From Micromonospora globbae (GTDB lineage: Bacteria > Actinomycetota > Actinomycetes > Mycobacteriales > Micromonosporaceae): a stretch of DNA of 64,000 nt. Below, piece after piece: positions 52,425 to 59,970 of this stretch. Every line of letters begins with the position of its first letter. Position 1 is the stretch's first letter. The position numbers and the translations under genes are program-made. Where the stretch lies: the NCBI RefSeq assembly GCF_003610785.1, contig NZ_RAQQ01000001.1, positions 186,001-250,000 of the forward strand, written 5' to 3'. Under the pieces are notes generated by a model. The model saw only the letters and a program-made list of their open reading frames with translations. It was not told the origin of the DNA and did no database searches.

Positions 52425-52967
52425 CGCGTAGTCGGCGACGGTCAGCGGGTCGCGGGAGAACGAACCGTCGGCCCGGGGCACGTCCAGCGGCCGGCCGTCC
52501 CGGCGGAACGAGACCCGGTCCACGTCGTCGCGGGCGGTGAGCGTGCACACGATCTGGCCGAACGCGAACACCTCGTCGCTGCGCCCGGTCTCCTCACCGG
52601 CCGCGCGGACGTCCACCTCGGCCAGGGCGCCGTTCACCCGGGCACCGGCCACGACGACCGTTCCGGGCAGCGCGCTCGTGAGCCCCGCCTGCCGTTCCTT
52701 CTCCGTCGGCCCGGCCAGCAGGTGTTGGAGCTGGACCTCGACGCTCGGCCGGACGTCGACGCGGCGCACGGTCCGGCCGAGCTTGTCGTCGCGGACGAAG
52801 CAGAGCGTCTCCTCCACCCGTCCAGAGGCGGTGGTGGGACTCGCGGTCGCCGGGGTGGGGAACGGGCCCGGGGGCTGCGCGACCGGACGGGGCGCGTCGT
52901 CGACCGGCACGCCGCACCCGCCGAGGGCGAGGACGGCGAGCAGCAGCCCGGCCGACCGGCGGCTCAC
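52404..52967 (-). CDS. GerMN-domain lipoprotein
   Basis: A 187-residue lipoprotein with lipobox LGGC (Cys18) and a Pro/Thr linker to residue 50. One GerMN domain follows (ETLCFVRDDKLGRTVRRVDVRPSVEVQLQHLLAGPTEKERQAGLTSALP, then VNGALAEVDVR and FGQIVCTLTAR). GerMN domains occur in sporulation proteins and in LpqB, the lipoprotein partner of MtrAB; this one is much shorter than LpqB and lacks its beta-propeller. ATG 52967 overlaps the kinase stop by 4 nt, so it is part of the two-component operon. Confidence 0.85.
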   Translation of the reverse strand: MSRRSAGLLLAVLALGGCGVPVDDAPRPVAQPPGPFPTPATASPTTASGRVEETLCFVRDDKLGRTVRRVDVRPSVEVQLQHLLAGPTEKERQAGLTSALPGTVVVAGARVNGALAEVDVRAAGEETGRSDEVFAFGQIVCTLTARDDVDRVSFRRDGRPLDVPRADGSFSRDPLTVADYAPLMPGR

Positions 52968-54319
52968 GGCAGCGCCTCCGGCAGTTCGACCCGGAAGCGG
53001 GCGCCGCCCCCGGGGCGGTCGTCCACACCGGCGCGTCCACCGTGGGCGGCGGCGTGCTGGGCGACGAGCGCGAGCCCCAGACCGGTGCCGTCGGTGCCGG
53101 CGCGGGAGCGGGCGGCCCGGCCCCGGACGAAGCGGTCGAAGATGACCTCACGGTCGGCGGCGGACACTCCAGGGCCGGCGTCGTCCACCTCCAGCACGCC
53201 GGTGTCGGGTGGGCGGGTGGACAGGCGCACGGCCACCGGCCCGCCGCCGTAGCGAATCGCGTTGTCCAGGAGGTTCAGCAGGATCTGCTCGACGCGCCGG
53301 CGGTCCACCAGCCACTCGGCGGTGGACCCGGCCACGACGCTCACCAGGCCGTCCGGGAGCCCCCGCGCCCGGCAGGTCTCCCGGGCGAGCGTCGCCACGT
53401 CGACGAGTTCCCGCTGGGCCGGCTGTTCGGTGCGGGCCAGCTCGATGAGGTCGTCGACGAGCCGCTGGAAGCGGGAGACCTCCTCGGCCACGAGCCGCGC
53501 GGCCGTGGCCGTCCGGTCGTCGTGGCGCTCGCTGCGGCGGGTCAGGACGCTCGCCGCGGCGGCCAGGGTCTGCAACGGCGAGCGCAGCTCGTGGCTGACG
53601 TCGGCGGCGAAGCGGCGGTCCCGCTCGATGCGCTCGACCAGCTCGTCGACCATCCGGTTGAACGAGGTCGACAGGCGGGTCAGGTCGGGGTCGGTGGTGG
53701 TGTCCAGGCGCGTGGTGTAGTCACCGGCCGCGATCCGCTCGGCGGCGTCGGCCACCGCGGTGAGCGGACGCACGCTGTGCCGGGTGGCGTACCAGCCGAG
53801 CGCCGCGCCGGAGCCGGCCGTCATGATGGCCACGGCGGTGAGCGTCAGCGCCAGCACCTGGAGCGTCTGGGCGACCTCGCGCAGCGACGTGAGTTCGTAG
53901 TAGCTGGTCGTGTCCGACAGGGGGACGCCGACCAGCAGGGTCGGCTGCCCGGCGACGGTGATCCGCTGCACCCCGGCCTCCCCGCCACGGACGAGGCGTT
54001 GCAGCGCGTCGGGCACGGGGCTGGCGTCCGTCTCGGCGGTGCGCCCGTACCAGCGACCGTCGCGGTGCAGCAGCGGCCGGCGGCTGCTGCCGGTGTCGAG
54101 GGAGCGCAGCACCTCCACCACGTTCGGGGCGTCGGTGTCGAGGCCGCTGCGCACGACGGCCGCGTCGAAGTACGCCGCGCGCACCGCCGTCCGCTCGCGT
54201 TCCTCCAGCAGCGAGCGCCGCGTCAGGTCGTACGAGAAGAGCGCCATCGACGCGGCCAGCAGCAGCGCGCCGATCGCGAACCCGGCCGTGACCCGGGCGC
54301 GGAGGCCGAGGCGGGTCAT
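52964..54319 (-). CDS. Sensor histidine kinase (MtrB/PhoR-like)
   Basis: A 451-residue membrane kinase. Two TM helices (about 10-30 and 150-175) flank an extracytoplasmic sensor of about 120 residues. Then come HAMP (RHSVRPLTAVADAAERIAAGDYTTRL), HisKA with phospho-accepting His in FAADVSHELRSPLQTL, and HATPase with N box NLLDNAIRYGG, G1 VDDAGPGV and G2 GTGLGLALV. Coupled to the response regulator (4-nt overlap) and to the GerMN lipoprotein, which may modulate sensing at the cell envelope. Confidence 0.92.
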   Translation of the reverse strand: MTRLGLRARVTAGFAIGALLLAASMALFSYDLTRRSLLEERERTAVRAAYFDAAVVRSGLDTDAPNVVEVLRSLDTGSSRRPLLHRDGRWYGRTAETDASPVPDALQRLVRGGEAGVQRITVAGQPTLLVGVPLSDTTSYYELTSLREVAQTLQVLALTLTAVAIMTAGSGAALGWYATRHSVRPLTAVADAAERIAAGDYTTRLDTTTDPDLTRLSTSFNRMVDELVERIERDRRFAADVSHELRSPLQTLAAAASVLTRRSERHDDRTATAARLVAEEVSRFQRLVDDLIELARTEQPAQRELVDVATLARETCRARGLPDGLVSVVAGSTAEWLVDRRRVEQILLNLLDNAIRYGGGPVAVRLSTRPPDTGVLEVDDAGPGVSAADREVIFDRFVRGRAARSRAGTDGTGLGLALVAQHAAAHGGRAGVDDRPGGGARFRVELPEALP

Positions 54320-54984
54320 CGTTGCAGCTTGTAGCCCAGGCCGCGAAGGGTCACGAGGTGGCGCGGGTTGGCCGGGTCCTCCTCAATCTTCTGCCGCAGC
54401 CGTCCCACGTGCACGTCGACGAGGCGTTCGTCGCCGGTCTCGTACCCCCAGACCCGCTGGAGCAGCTGCCGGCGCGACAGCACCCGGCCGGCGTGCTCGG
54501 CCAGCTCGCACAGCAGGCGGAACTCGGTGCGGGTCACCGGCACGACCTGTCCCCCGTGGCGCACCTCGCCCGCCTCCGGGCTGACCTCCAGGTCACCGAA
54601 GACCTGGCTGCTCACCGCGCCCGCGCGGCCCCGCCGGCGCAGGGCGCGCAACCGCGCCGACAGCTCCTTGATCGCCACCGGCTTCACCACGTAGTCGTCC
54701 GCGCCGGCCTCCAGCGCGGCCACGATGTCGTGCGTGTCGTCCCGGGCGCTGATCACGACGATCGGCACGTCGTCGTCGCGGCGCAGCTGCCGGATGCACT
54801 CGAACCCGTCCATGCCGGGGAGCATCAGGTCGATGAGCACGTACTCCGCCGGGTCGGACCGCTGCCGCCGCAGCCCCTCCTCCGCGGTCGCCACGCCGTA
54901 CGCCCGGTAACCCTCCTCCTCGAGTGCGAGCAACAGCGCCAGCCGGATACGGTCGTCGTCCTCGATCACCAGCACGGCCGTCAT
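54316..54984 (-). CDS. OmpR/PhoB-family response regulator
   Basis: A 222-residue regulator: receiver domain (about 3-118) with acidic pocket EDDD, phospho-acceptor Asp52 in VLIDLMLPGMDGFE, Thr/Ser ISAR and Lys VVKPV, followed by a winged-helix DNA-binding domain (EFRLLCELAEHAGRVLSRRQLLQRVWGYE, VDVHVGRLRQKIEEDP). ATG 54984 is used; further upstream codons extend into the intergenic region. First gene of the three-gene operon with kinase and GerMN lipoprotein. Confidence 0.93.
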   Translation of the reverse strand: MTAVLVIEDDDRIRLALLLALEEEGYRAYGVATAEEGLRRQRSDPAEYVLIDLMLPGMDGFECIRQLRRDDDVPIVVISARDDTHDIVAALEAGADDYVVKPVAIKELSARLRALRRRGRAGAVSSQVFGDLEVSPEAGEVRHGGQVVPVTRTEFRLLCELAEHAGRVLSRRQLLQRVWGYETGDERLVDVHVGRLRQKIEEDPANPRHLVTLRGLGYKLQR

Positions 54985-55179
54985 ACGGGCATCATCCCCG
55001 CTCACCGTTGCCGCGCCCAACCGCGGCCGCCGCCGACGGAATTTGTCACACAACTGTCATGGGATCGCGCGACCACCTCCACGGTCGTCACCGACGGTGG
55101 TAGTCGTGCCCGGCCGGTGGGCGGCGGCGGTCGCGCCGGCGGCGGTCGTGCCGGGCGGGCCGCGAACCACCCGGCGGCC

Positions 55180-55233
55180 GGCGGGACGGCGACGGCCGGC
55201 ACGCTCGGCGGGACGGCGACGGCCGCCACGCTC
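55180..55233. repeat. Tandem duplication of a 27-bp unit
   Basis: Two adjacent 27-bp units (55180-55206 and 55207-55233) beginning GGCGGGACGGCGACGGCC differ at one base. They lie in the gap between the response-regulator gene and the small membrane-protein gene. No function is evident; replication slippage is enough to explain it. Confidence 0.7.
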
Positions 55234-55257
55234 GGCGGGTGCGGCGAAGGAGGACAC

Positions 55258-55563
55258 GTGAGCGGCACCGCACTGGTCAGCGCACTCGTCGTCGGGCTCG
55301 CCATCGGCGTGGCCGGCCGGTGGGCGGTGCCCGGGCGCCGCGCGCCCCTGTGGCTGACCCTCGCGTTCGGCGTGGCCGCCGCGCTGCTTGGCTCGATCGT
55401 GGCGCGGTTGGCCGGCGCCGACATCGACGCGCTTCCCACGCTGCGGCTGGCCGTCCAGACCGGCTGCGCCGCGGGCGCCGTGCTGCTGGCACTACTGACC
55501 GCCGGTCACCGCCGCGGCGCCTCCACCGTCCCGAACGCCTCCGGCGCCGGCCGCCGCCGCTGA
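55258..55563 (+). CDS. GlsB/YeaQ/YmgE-like small membrane protein
   Basis: A 101-residue protein with three hydrophobic helices: LVSALVVGLAIGVAGRWAVPG, LWLTLAFGVAAALLGSIVARLAG and a third from LAVQTGCAAGAVLLALLTAG. The glycine-rich first helix and loop match the transglycosylase-associated (GlsB) family linked to envelope stress. GTG 55258 is supported by AAGGAGG at 55247-55253. It heads a run of small plus-strand genes with STAS and BON domains. Confidence 0.75.
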   Translation: MSGTALVSALVVGLAIGVAGRWAVPGRRAPLWLTLAFGVAAALLGSIVARLAGADIDALPTLRLAVQTGCAAGAVLLALLTAGHRRGASTVPNASGAGRRR

Positions 55564-55636
55564 CGCCCCACCCCCACCGCAGGACACGGCCGTCCCCGCA
55601 CCCCGGGACCGGCCGGCGAGGACGAAAGGACCCGCG

Positions 55637-56230
55637 ATGACAGTCGTACCTGCGGATCACCTGATGACCCTGATCTGCGACGGCTGTGGCGACTCGATCA
55701 CCGGCGCGGCGCCGGTCCTGCCCGACGCCGAGGTCGTCTGGACGTTGGTCTTCTCCAACGGGTGGCTCGGTTCGCCGTTCGCCTCCGGGCCGCACCACTG
55801 CCCGCGGTGCAGCCTGCGTCTCTCCGAGGACGACGGGAGGGGCCCCGGGGGCCGCGCCGGCGACCGCGAGCGGGCGCTCGGGATCGACTATCTCGAGGAG
55901 GTCGGCGAGGAGCCGCCCGCGCCGGCGGAGCCCGACCCGCCGGAGGGGGTGCGGCGGGCCCTGCGGGAGGCGGTCGACGACGGCGACCGCGTCCTCGTCG
56001 ACCTCAGCGAGGTGGAGGTCATCGACTCCGTGGGGCTCGGCCTGCTCGTCCGCGCCCACCAGGAGGCCCGCCAGCGCGGCGCGCGGCTCTGCCTGGTCGC
56101 GCCGTCCCGTTTCGTCCTGACCGTCCTGCACACGATGCGTCTCGACGGGATCTTCCCCGTCGTGGAGAGCCGCGCGGCCGCCCTGCGCGGCCTGGCCGAC
56201 TCCGCCCCATCCCGCCCCCGACGTCCCTGA
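55637..56230 (+). CDS. STAS-domain protein with N-terminal zinc-ribbon-like segment
   Basis: A 197-residue protein. Residues 14-58 hold a Cys-x2-Cys pair (14, 17) and a second pair (55, 58) spaced like a zinc ribbon. A Pro/Glu linker leads to a STAS domain (about 103-190) with VLVDLSEVEVIDSVGLGLLVRAHQEA. Ser131 occupies the phosphorylatable position of anti-sigma-factor antagonists, so partner switching with an RsbW-like kinase is likely. No such kinase is encoded in the window. ATG 55637 follows AAAGGA. Confidence 0.85.
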   Translation: MTVVPADHLMTLICDGCGDSITGAAPVLPDAEVVWTLVFSNGWLGSPFASGPHHCPRCSLRLSEDDGRGPGGRAGDRERALGIDYLEEVGEEPPAPAEPDPPEGVRRALREAVDDGDRVLVDLSEVEVIDSVGLGLLVRAHQEARQRGARLCLVAPSRFVLTVLHTMRLDGIFPVVESRAAALRGLADSAPSRPRRP

Positions 56231-56264
56231 GCGCCCCGCCGCCCCCATGCCCACCGGAGGATCC

Positions 56265-56567
56265 ATGCTGCCGCCCTGGCCCGACGACTCCCTGTACCGC
56301 TACCTGCAGGGGCCGGAACCGGAACCGGAACCGACGAGCGACGACGCGCGGCTGGCCGCGCTCGTGGCCCAGCGGTTGGCCATCGACTGGACCACCCGCC
56401 ACCAGCACATCGAGGTCGCCGTGCAGAACCGCGTGGTGATCCTCACCGGGACGGTGACCCGTCCGGAGGTCCGGCAGGTGGCCGGCGACCTCGCGTGGGA
56501 CATCCCGGGCGTCCACGACGTCTGCAACACCCTGCGCCCGCCCGGCCGCCGGCGCCACCGCGGGTGA
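56265..56567 (+). CDS. BON-domain protein
   Basis: A 100-residue protein with one BON domain at about residues 25-90 (DARLAALVAQRLAIDWTTRHQHIEVAVQNRVVILTGTVTRPEVRQVAGDLAWDIPGVHDVCNTL). BON domains bind phospholipid or act in envelope stress. ATG 56265 with GGAGG 4 nt upstream is favoured over ATG 56247. No signal peptide is seen, so it is probably cytosolic or peripheral. Its stop overlaps the next gene's GTG by 4 nt. Confidence 0.85.
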   Translation: MLPPWPDDSLYRYLQGPEPEPEPTSDDARLAALVAQRLAIDWTTRHQHIEVAVQNRVVILTGTVTRPEVRQVAGDLAWDIPGVHDVCNTLRPPGRRRHRG

Positions 56568-56875
56568 GCGCCTTGTCCATCACCTCGGTGACCCGTTCGA
56601 CGGGCACGGTGGTCCTGGTCCTGCGGGGGTCGGTGGGCACCGCCGACGTCGACTCCTTCCGGGCCGCGCTCGCTGACGCGCTACGGGCGCACCGCCCGCC
56701 CGAGCTGGAGATCGACTGCTCCGGGGTGTTCGAACTCGATCCCGGCGTCGCCGGGCGGATCGCCTCGACCATCTGGGCGGCGGCGCCCGGGGCCACCCGC
56801 GTCACCGTCGTCCGCGCGCCGGCCGCGCTGCGCCAGCAGCTGCGCCTCTGCGGCGGTGCGGGCCTGCTGGCCTGA
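56564..56875 (+). CDS. Stand-alone STAS-domain protein
   Basis: A 103-residue STAS domain (VVLVLRGSVGTADVDSFRAALADAL; LEIDCSGVFELDPGVAGRIAS). At the usual DSSG site the sequence is Asp59-Pro60, so the phosphorylatable serine is missing. It may act as a constitutive antagonist or a scaffold. GTG 56564 overlaps the BON stop. It completes a coupled STAS-BON-STAS group. Confidence 0.82.
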   Translation: MSALSITSVTRSTGTVVLVLRGSVGTADVDSFRAALADALRAHRPPELEIDCSGVFELDPGVAGRIASTIWAAAPGATRVTVVRAPAALRQQLRLCGGAGLLA

Positions 56876-56920
56876 GCCGCGAGGCGGTCGAGAGCGCGCC
56901 GGGTCAGCCGCGCGAGGGCT

Positions 56921-56938
56921 CCCCGGCCCCCGCCGGGG
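56921..56938 (+). terminator. Hairpin after the STAS-BON-STAS group
   Basis: CCCCGGC, CCCC and GCCGGGG form a 7-bp stem 46 nt after the second STAS stop. It is short and GC-only; transcription may end here before the GH15 gene. Confidence 0.4.
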
Positions 56939-57009
56939 CGCGGTCCCGGCCCGGCCCGGTCCACCTGCCGGCCGCGTCCACCTGCCCGCCGGGACCGCGG
57001 CCCGGCCGG

Positions 57010-57045
57010 GGATCGCGCGGCCGGTGTGGTGGATCGCGCGGCCGG
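57010..57045. repeat. Direct repeat upstream of the GH15 gene
   Basis: GGATCGCGCGGCCGG occurs at 57010-57024 and 57031-57045, 21 bp apart (two helical turns). It could be a regulatory site for the downstream gene, though no regulator is known. Confidence 0.5.
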
Positions 57046-57067
57046 CGGGGTAACCGGGCCACCGGGG

Positions 57068-58860
57068 GTGGGAGACGTGCCGGGCGACGAACGACGGTTC
57101 CCAGCGGGTGCCGGCGACGGCCCCCGCCCCCACGTGCTGCGGGAGTACGGCCTGCTCGCCGACGGGCACCGGGGAGCGCTGATCGGCCCGGAAGGGGACG
57201 TGTCCTGGCTCTGCGCCCCCGGCTGGGCGGACCCGCCGGTCTTCAGCAGCCTGCTCGGCGGGCGCGGCAGCTACCTGGTGTCGCCCGCGAACCGCAGGTT
57301 CGTCTGGGGCGGGCACTACGAACCGGGCTCGCTCATCTGGGTGAGCCGCTGGGTGACCACCGACGGCATCGTCGAGTGCCGCGAGGCGCTGCTGTTTCCC
57401 GGCGACCCCGGCGGCTGGTGCTGCTGCGCCAGATCCGCGCGCTGGACGGTGAGACGGCCGTCCGGGTGCGCCTGGACCCCCGCGCCGACTTCGGCCGGGA
57501 GCCGCTGCGCGACGTCCACCGGGACGGCGACCGGTGGACGGCCCGCACCGGCGGCCTGCACCTGCGCCACACCGGCGGGGCGGCCCTGCCGTCCGGCGAC
57601 GCCGGCCAGCTCGACGGCGAGCTGCGGGTTCCGGCCGGCGGCCGCCACGACCTGGTGCTGGAGGTGTCCGCGGCGCCGCTGGACGGACCCGCCCCGGATC
57701 CGCTCGAATCGTGGCGGATCACCGAGCACCGCTGGCACGAGTCGGTGCCCCGGCTAGTCGGCGGCGCCCAGCGGGACGCCACGCTCGCGTACACCGTGCT
57801 GCGCGGCCTCACGGTGCCCCGCGGCGGGATGGTGGCGGCGGCGAGCACCGCGCTGCCGGAACGCGCCCTCGCCGGGCGGAACTACGACTACCGGTACGCG
57901 TGGGTCCGCGACCAGTCGTTCGCCGGCCAGGCCGCCGCCCTGACCGGCCGGTACGACCTGCTGGACGACGCCGTCGCCTTCCTGACCGAGCGGGTGCTGG
58001 CCGGCGGCGACCGGCTCGCACCGGCCTACACGGTGACCGGCGGGCGGGTGCCGCCGCAGACCGAGCTGGCGTCGCTGCCCGGCTACCCGGGCGCGCCGGT
58101 GCGGGTGGGCAACTGGGTCGGCGGCCAGTTCCAGTTGGACGCCTTCGGCGAGGTCCTGCAGGTGTTCGCGGCGGCGGCCCGCCACGACCGGCTCGCCGAC
58201 GACTCGTGGCGGGCGCTCACGGAGACCGCCCGGACCATCGAGAAGCGGTGGCGGGAGCCGGACTCGGGCATCTGGGAGCTGCCGGCCCGCCAGTGGACGC
58301 ATTCCAAGCTGGCCTGTGTGGCGGGGCTGCGGGCCGCCGCCCGGGTGGCCCCGCCCGCGCTGGCCGGCCGGTGGGCGGCGCTGGGCGACGCGATCCTCGC
58401 CGACGCGGCCCGGCACGGGCGGCACCCGAGCGGGCGCTGGCAGCGGGCGTACGACGACGAGCGCGTCGACGCCGCGCTGCTGCTGCCCGGCATCCGGGGC
58501 GCGTTGCCGGCGGACGACCCGCGCACCGAGGCGACCCGGCGGACGGTCCTCACCGAGCTGGCCGAGGACGGCTACCTGTACCGGTTCCGGCCGGACGCCC
58601 GTCCGCTGGGGGACGCGGAGGGAGCCTTCGTGCTGTGCGGGTTCGCGGCCGCGCTCGCCGCGTGGCGGTGCGGTGACGCGGTCGGGGCCACGCGCTGGTT
58701 CGAGCGCAACCGGGCCGCCTGCGGGCCGCCCGGGCTGTACAGCGAGGAGTACGACGTACGCCAGCGGCAGCTTCGCGGCAACGCGCCGCAGGCGTTCGTG
58801 CACGCCATGATGCTGGAGGCGGCCATCACCCTCGGCCAGGCCGTGCCCTGCCGGCCCTGA
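57068..58860 (+). pseudogene. GH15 glucoamylase/trehalase-like gene with a 1-nt frameshift
   Basis: Together the two frames encode a normal GH15 protein of about 600 residues. The N-terminal part (GTG 57068 or 57077) has LREYGLLADGHRGALIGPEGDVSWLCAPGWADPPVFSSLLG. After LFPGDP the coding frame changes by one at a C4 run (57406-57409) and continues LVLLRQIRALDGE. The catalytic half then has RNYDYRYAWVRDQSF, GNWVGGQFQLDAFGEVLQ and a late GLYSEEYDVRQRQLRGNAPQAFVHAMM. One extra C would restore the frame, so this is either a recent pseudogene or a base-call error. Substrate could be trehalose or an alpha-glucan. Confidence 0.8.
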
Positions 58861-58887
58861 GCCGCCGGGCGTGTCCCCCGCCCGCGC

Positions 58888-59970
58888 TCAGGCGACCCGG
58901 TACTCGTCGGCGCGCTCGGTGCGCAGCCGCAGGCCGTTGCCGGGACGGTCGAGCGGCACCGGCGCCGTGCCGCCGGTCGCCGGCACCGTGCCGTCGAAGA
59001 GCAGGGACTCGATGCGGACGTGGTCGTGGAACCACTCGAGGTGCCGCAGGTTCGGTGTGGCGGCGGCGACCGCGAGGTGCTGGTGCGGGGCGCAGTGCGC
59101 GGAGACCTCCAGCCCCGCGGCGGCGGCCACGGCGGCCGCCCGCAGGAACTCGCTGATTCCGCCGCAGCGGGTCACGTCGATCTGGAGGCAGTCGACGTAC
59201 GGGGCCATCCGCTGGAAGTAGACGAGGTCGTAGCCGTACTCGCCCGCCGCCACGTCGGGCCGGACCCGGTCCCGGACCTGCCCGAGGCCGGCCAGGTCGT
59301 CGGAGCTGACGGGCTCCTCGAACCAGCGCAGGTCGAGGTCGGCGGCGGCCTGCGCGACCCGGATCGCCTGCTTGCGCTGGTACGCGCCGTTGGCGTCGAC
59401 GTACAGCTCGGCGTCGTCGCCGATGCTGCGCCGGGCCGCCGCCATCCGGGTGACGTCCCGCCGCACGTCGCCGCCCCACGACTCGCCGATCTTGATCTTC
59501 ACGCGCGGGATGCCCTGCTCGTGCACCCAGCCGGACAGCTGCCGGTGCTGCCGCTCGGCGTCGTAGGTGGTGAACCCGCCGCTGCCGTAGACGGGGACCG
59601 CGTGCCGGGCGACGCCGAGCAGCCGCGCCAGCGGGAGCCCGTGCCGGCGGGCCTTCAGGTCCCAGACCGCGCAGTCGGCCGCGGAGAGCGCGAGGCCGGC
59701 CACACCGGGCCGGCCGGCGTTGCGCAGTCGACTCCGCATGGCCGACCAGATCAGCGGCACGTCGTCCGGGTCGAGGTCGGCGACGACCGGCGCGAGCAGG
59801 TCCGTCACGATTCCCGCCACCGCGCGCGGCCCGTACGTCCAGCCGAGGCCGGTGTGCCCGTCGGCCTCGGCCGTGGCGAGCACGAGCGTCGTGCCCTCCC
59901 AGGCGAGCGTGCCGTCGCCCTCCGGCGCGTCGGTCGGCACCCGGTACGCCCGCGCGCCCAGCCGCGTCAT
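58888..59970 (-). CDS. Enolase-superfamily (mandelate racemase/muconate lactonising type) enzyme
   Basis: A 360-residue MR-subgroup enzyme with the Lys-x-Lys base in RVKIKIGESWG, metal ligands in LYVDANGAYQ (Asp), RWFEEPV (Glu) and VAAGEYGYD (Glu), and the His/Asp dyad region SAHCAPHQHLAVA. The Lys and His bases fit an acid-sugar dehydratase or racemase, but the specificity loops do not match any family I recognise. Start at ATG 59970; it overlaps the end of the dehydrogenase gene by 4 nt, so the two enzymes should work on the same pathway. Confidence 0.85.
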   Translation of the reverse strand: MTRLGARAYRVPTDAPEGDGTLAWEGTTLVLATAEADGHTGLGWTYGPRAVAGIVTDLLAPVVADLDPDDVPLIWSAMRSRLRNAGRPGVAGLALSAADCAVWDLKARRHGLPLARLLGVARHAVPVYGSGGFTTYDAERQHRQLSGWVHEQGIPRVKIKIGESWGGDVRRDVTRMAAARRSIGDDAELYVDANGAYQRKQAIRVAQAAADLDLRWFEEPVSSDDLAGLGQVRDRVRPDVAAGEYGYDLVYFQRMAPYVDCLQIDVTRCGGISEFLRAAAVAAAAGLEVSAHCAPHQHLAVAAATPNLRHLEWFHDHVRIESLLFDGTVPATGGTAPVPLDRPGNGLRLRTERADEYRVA

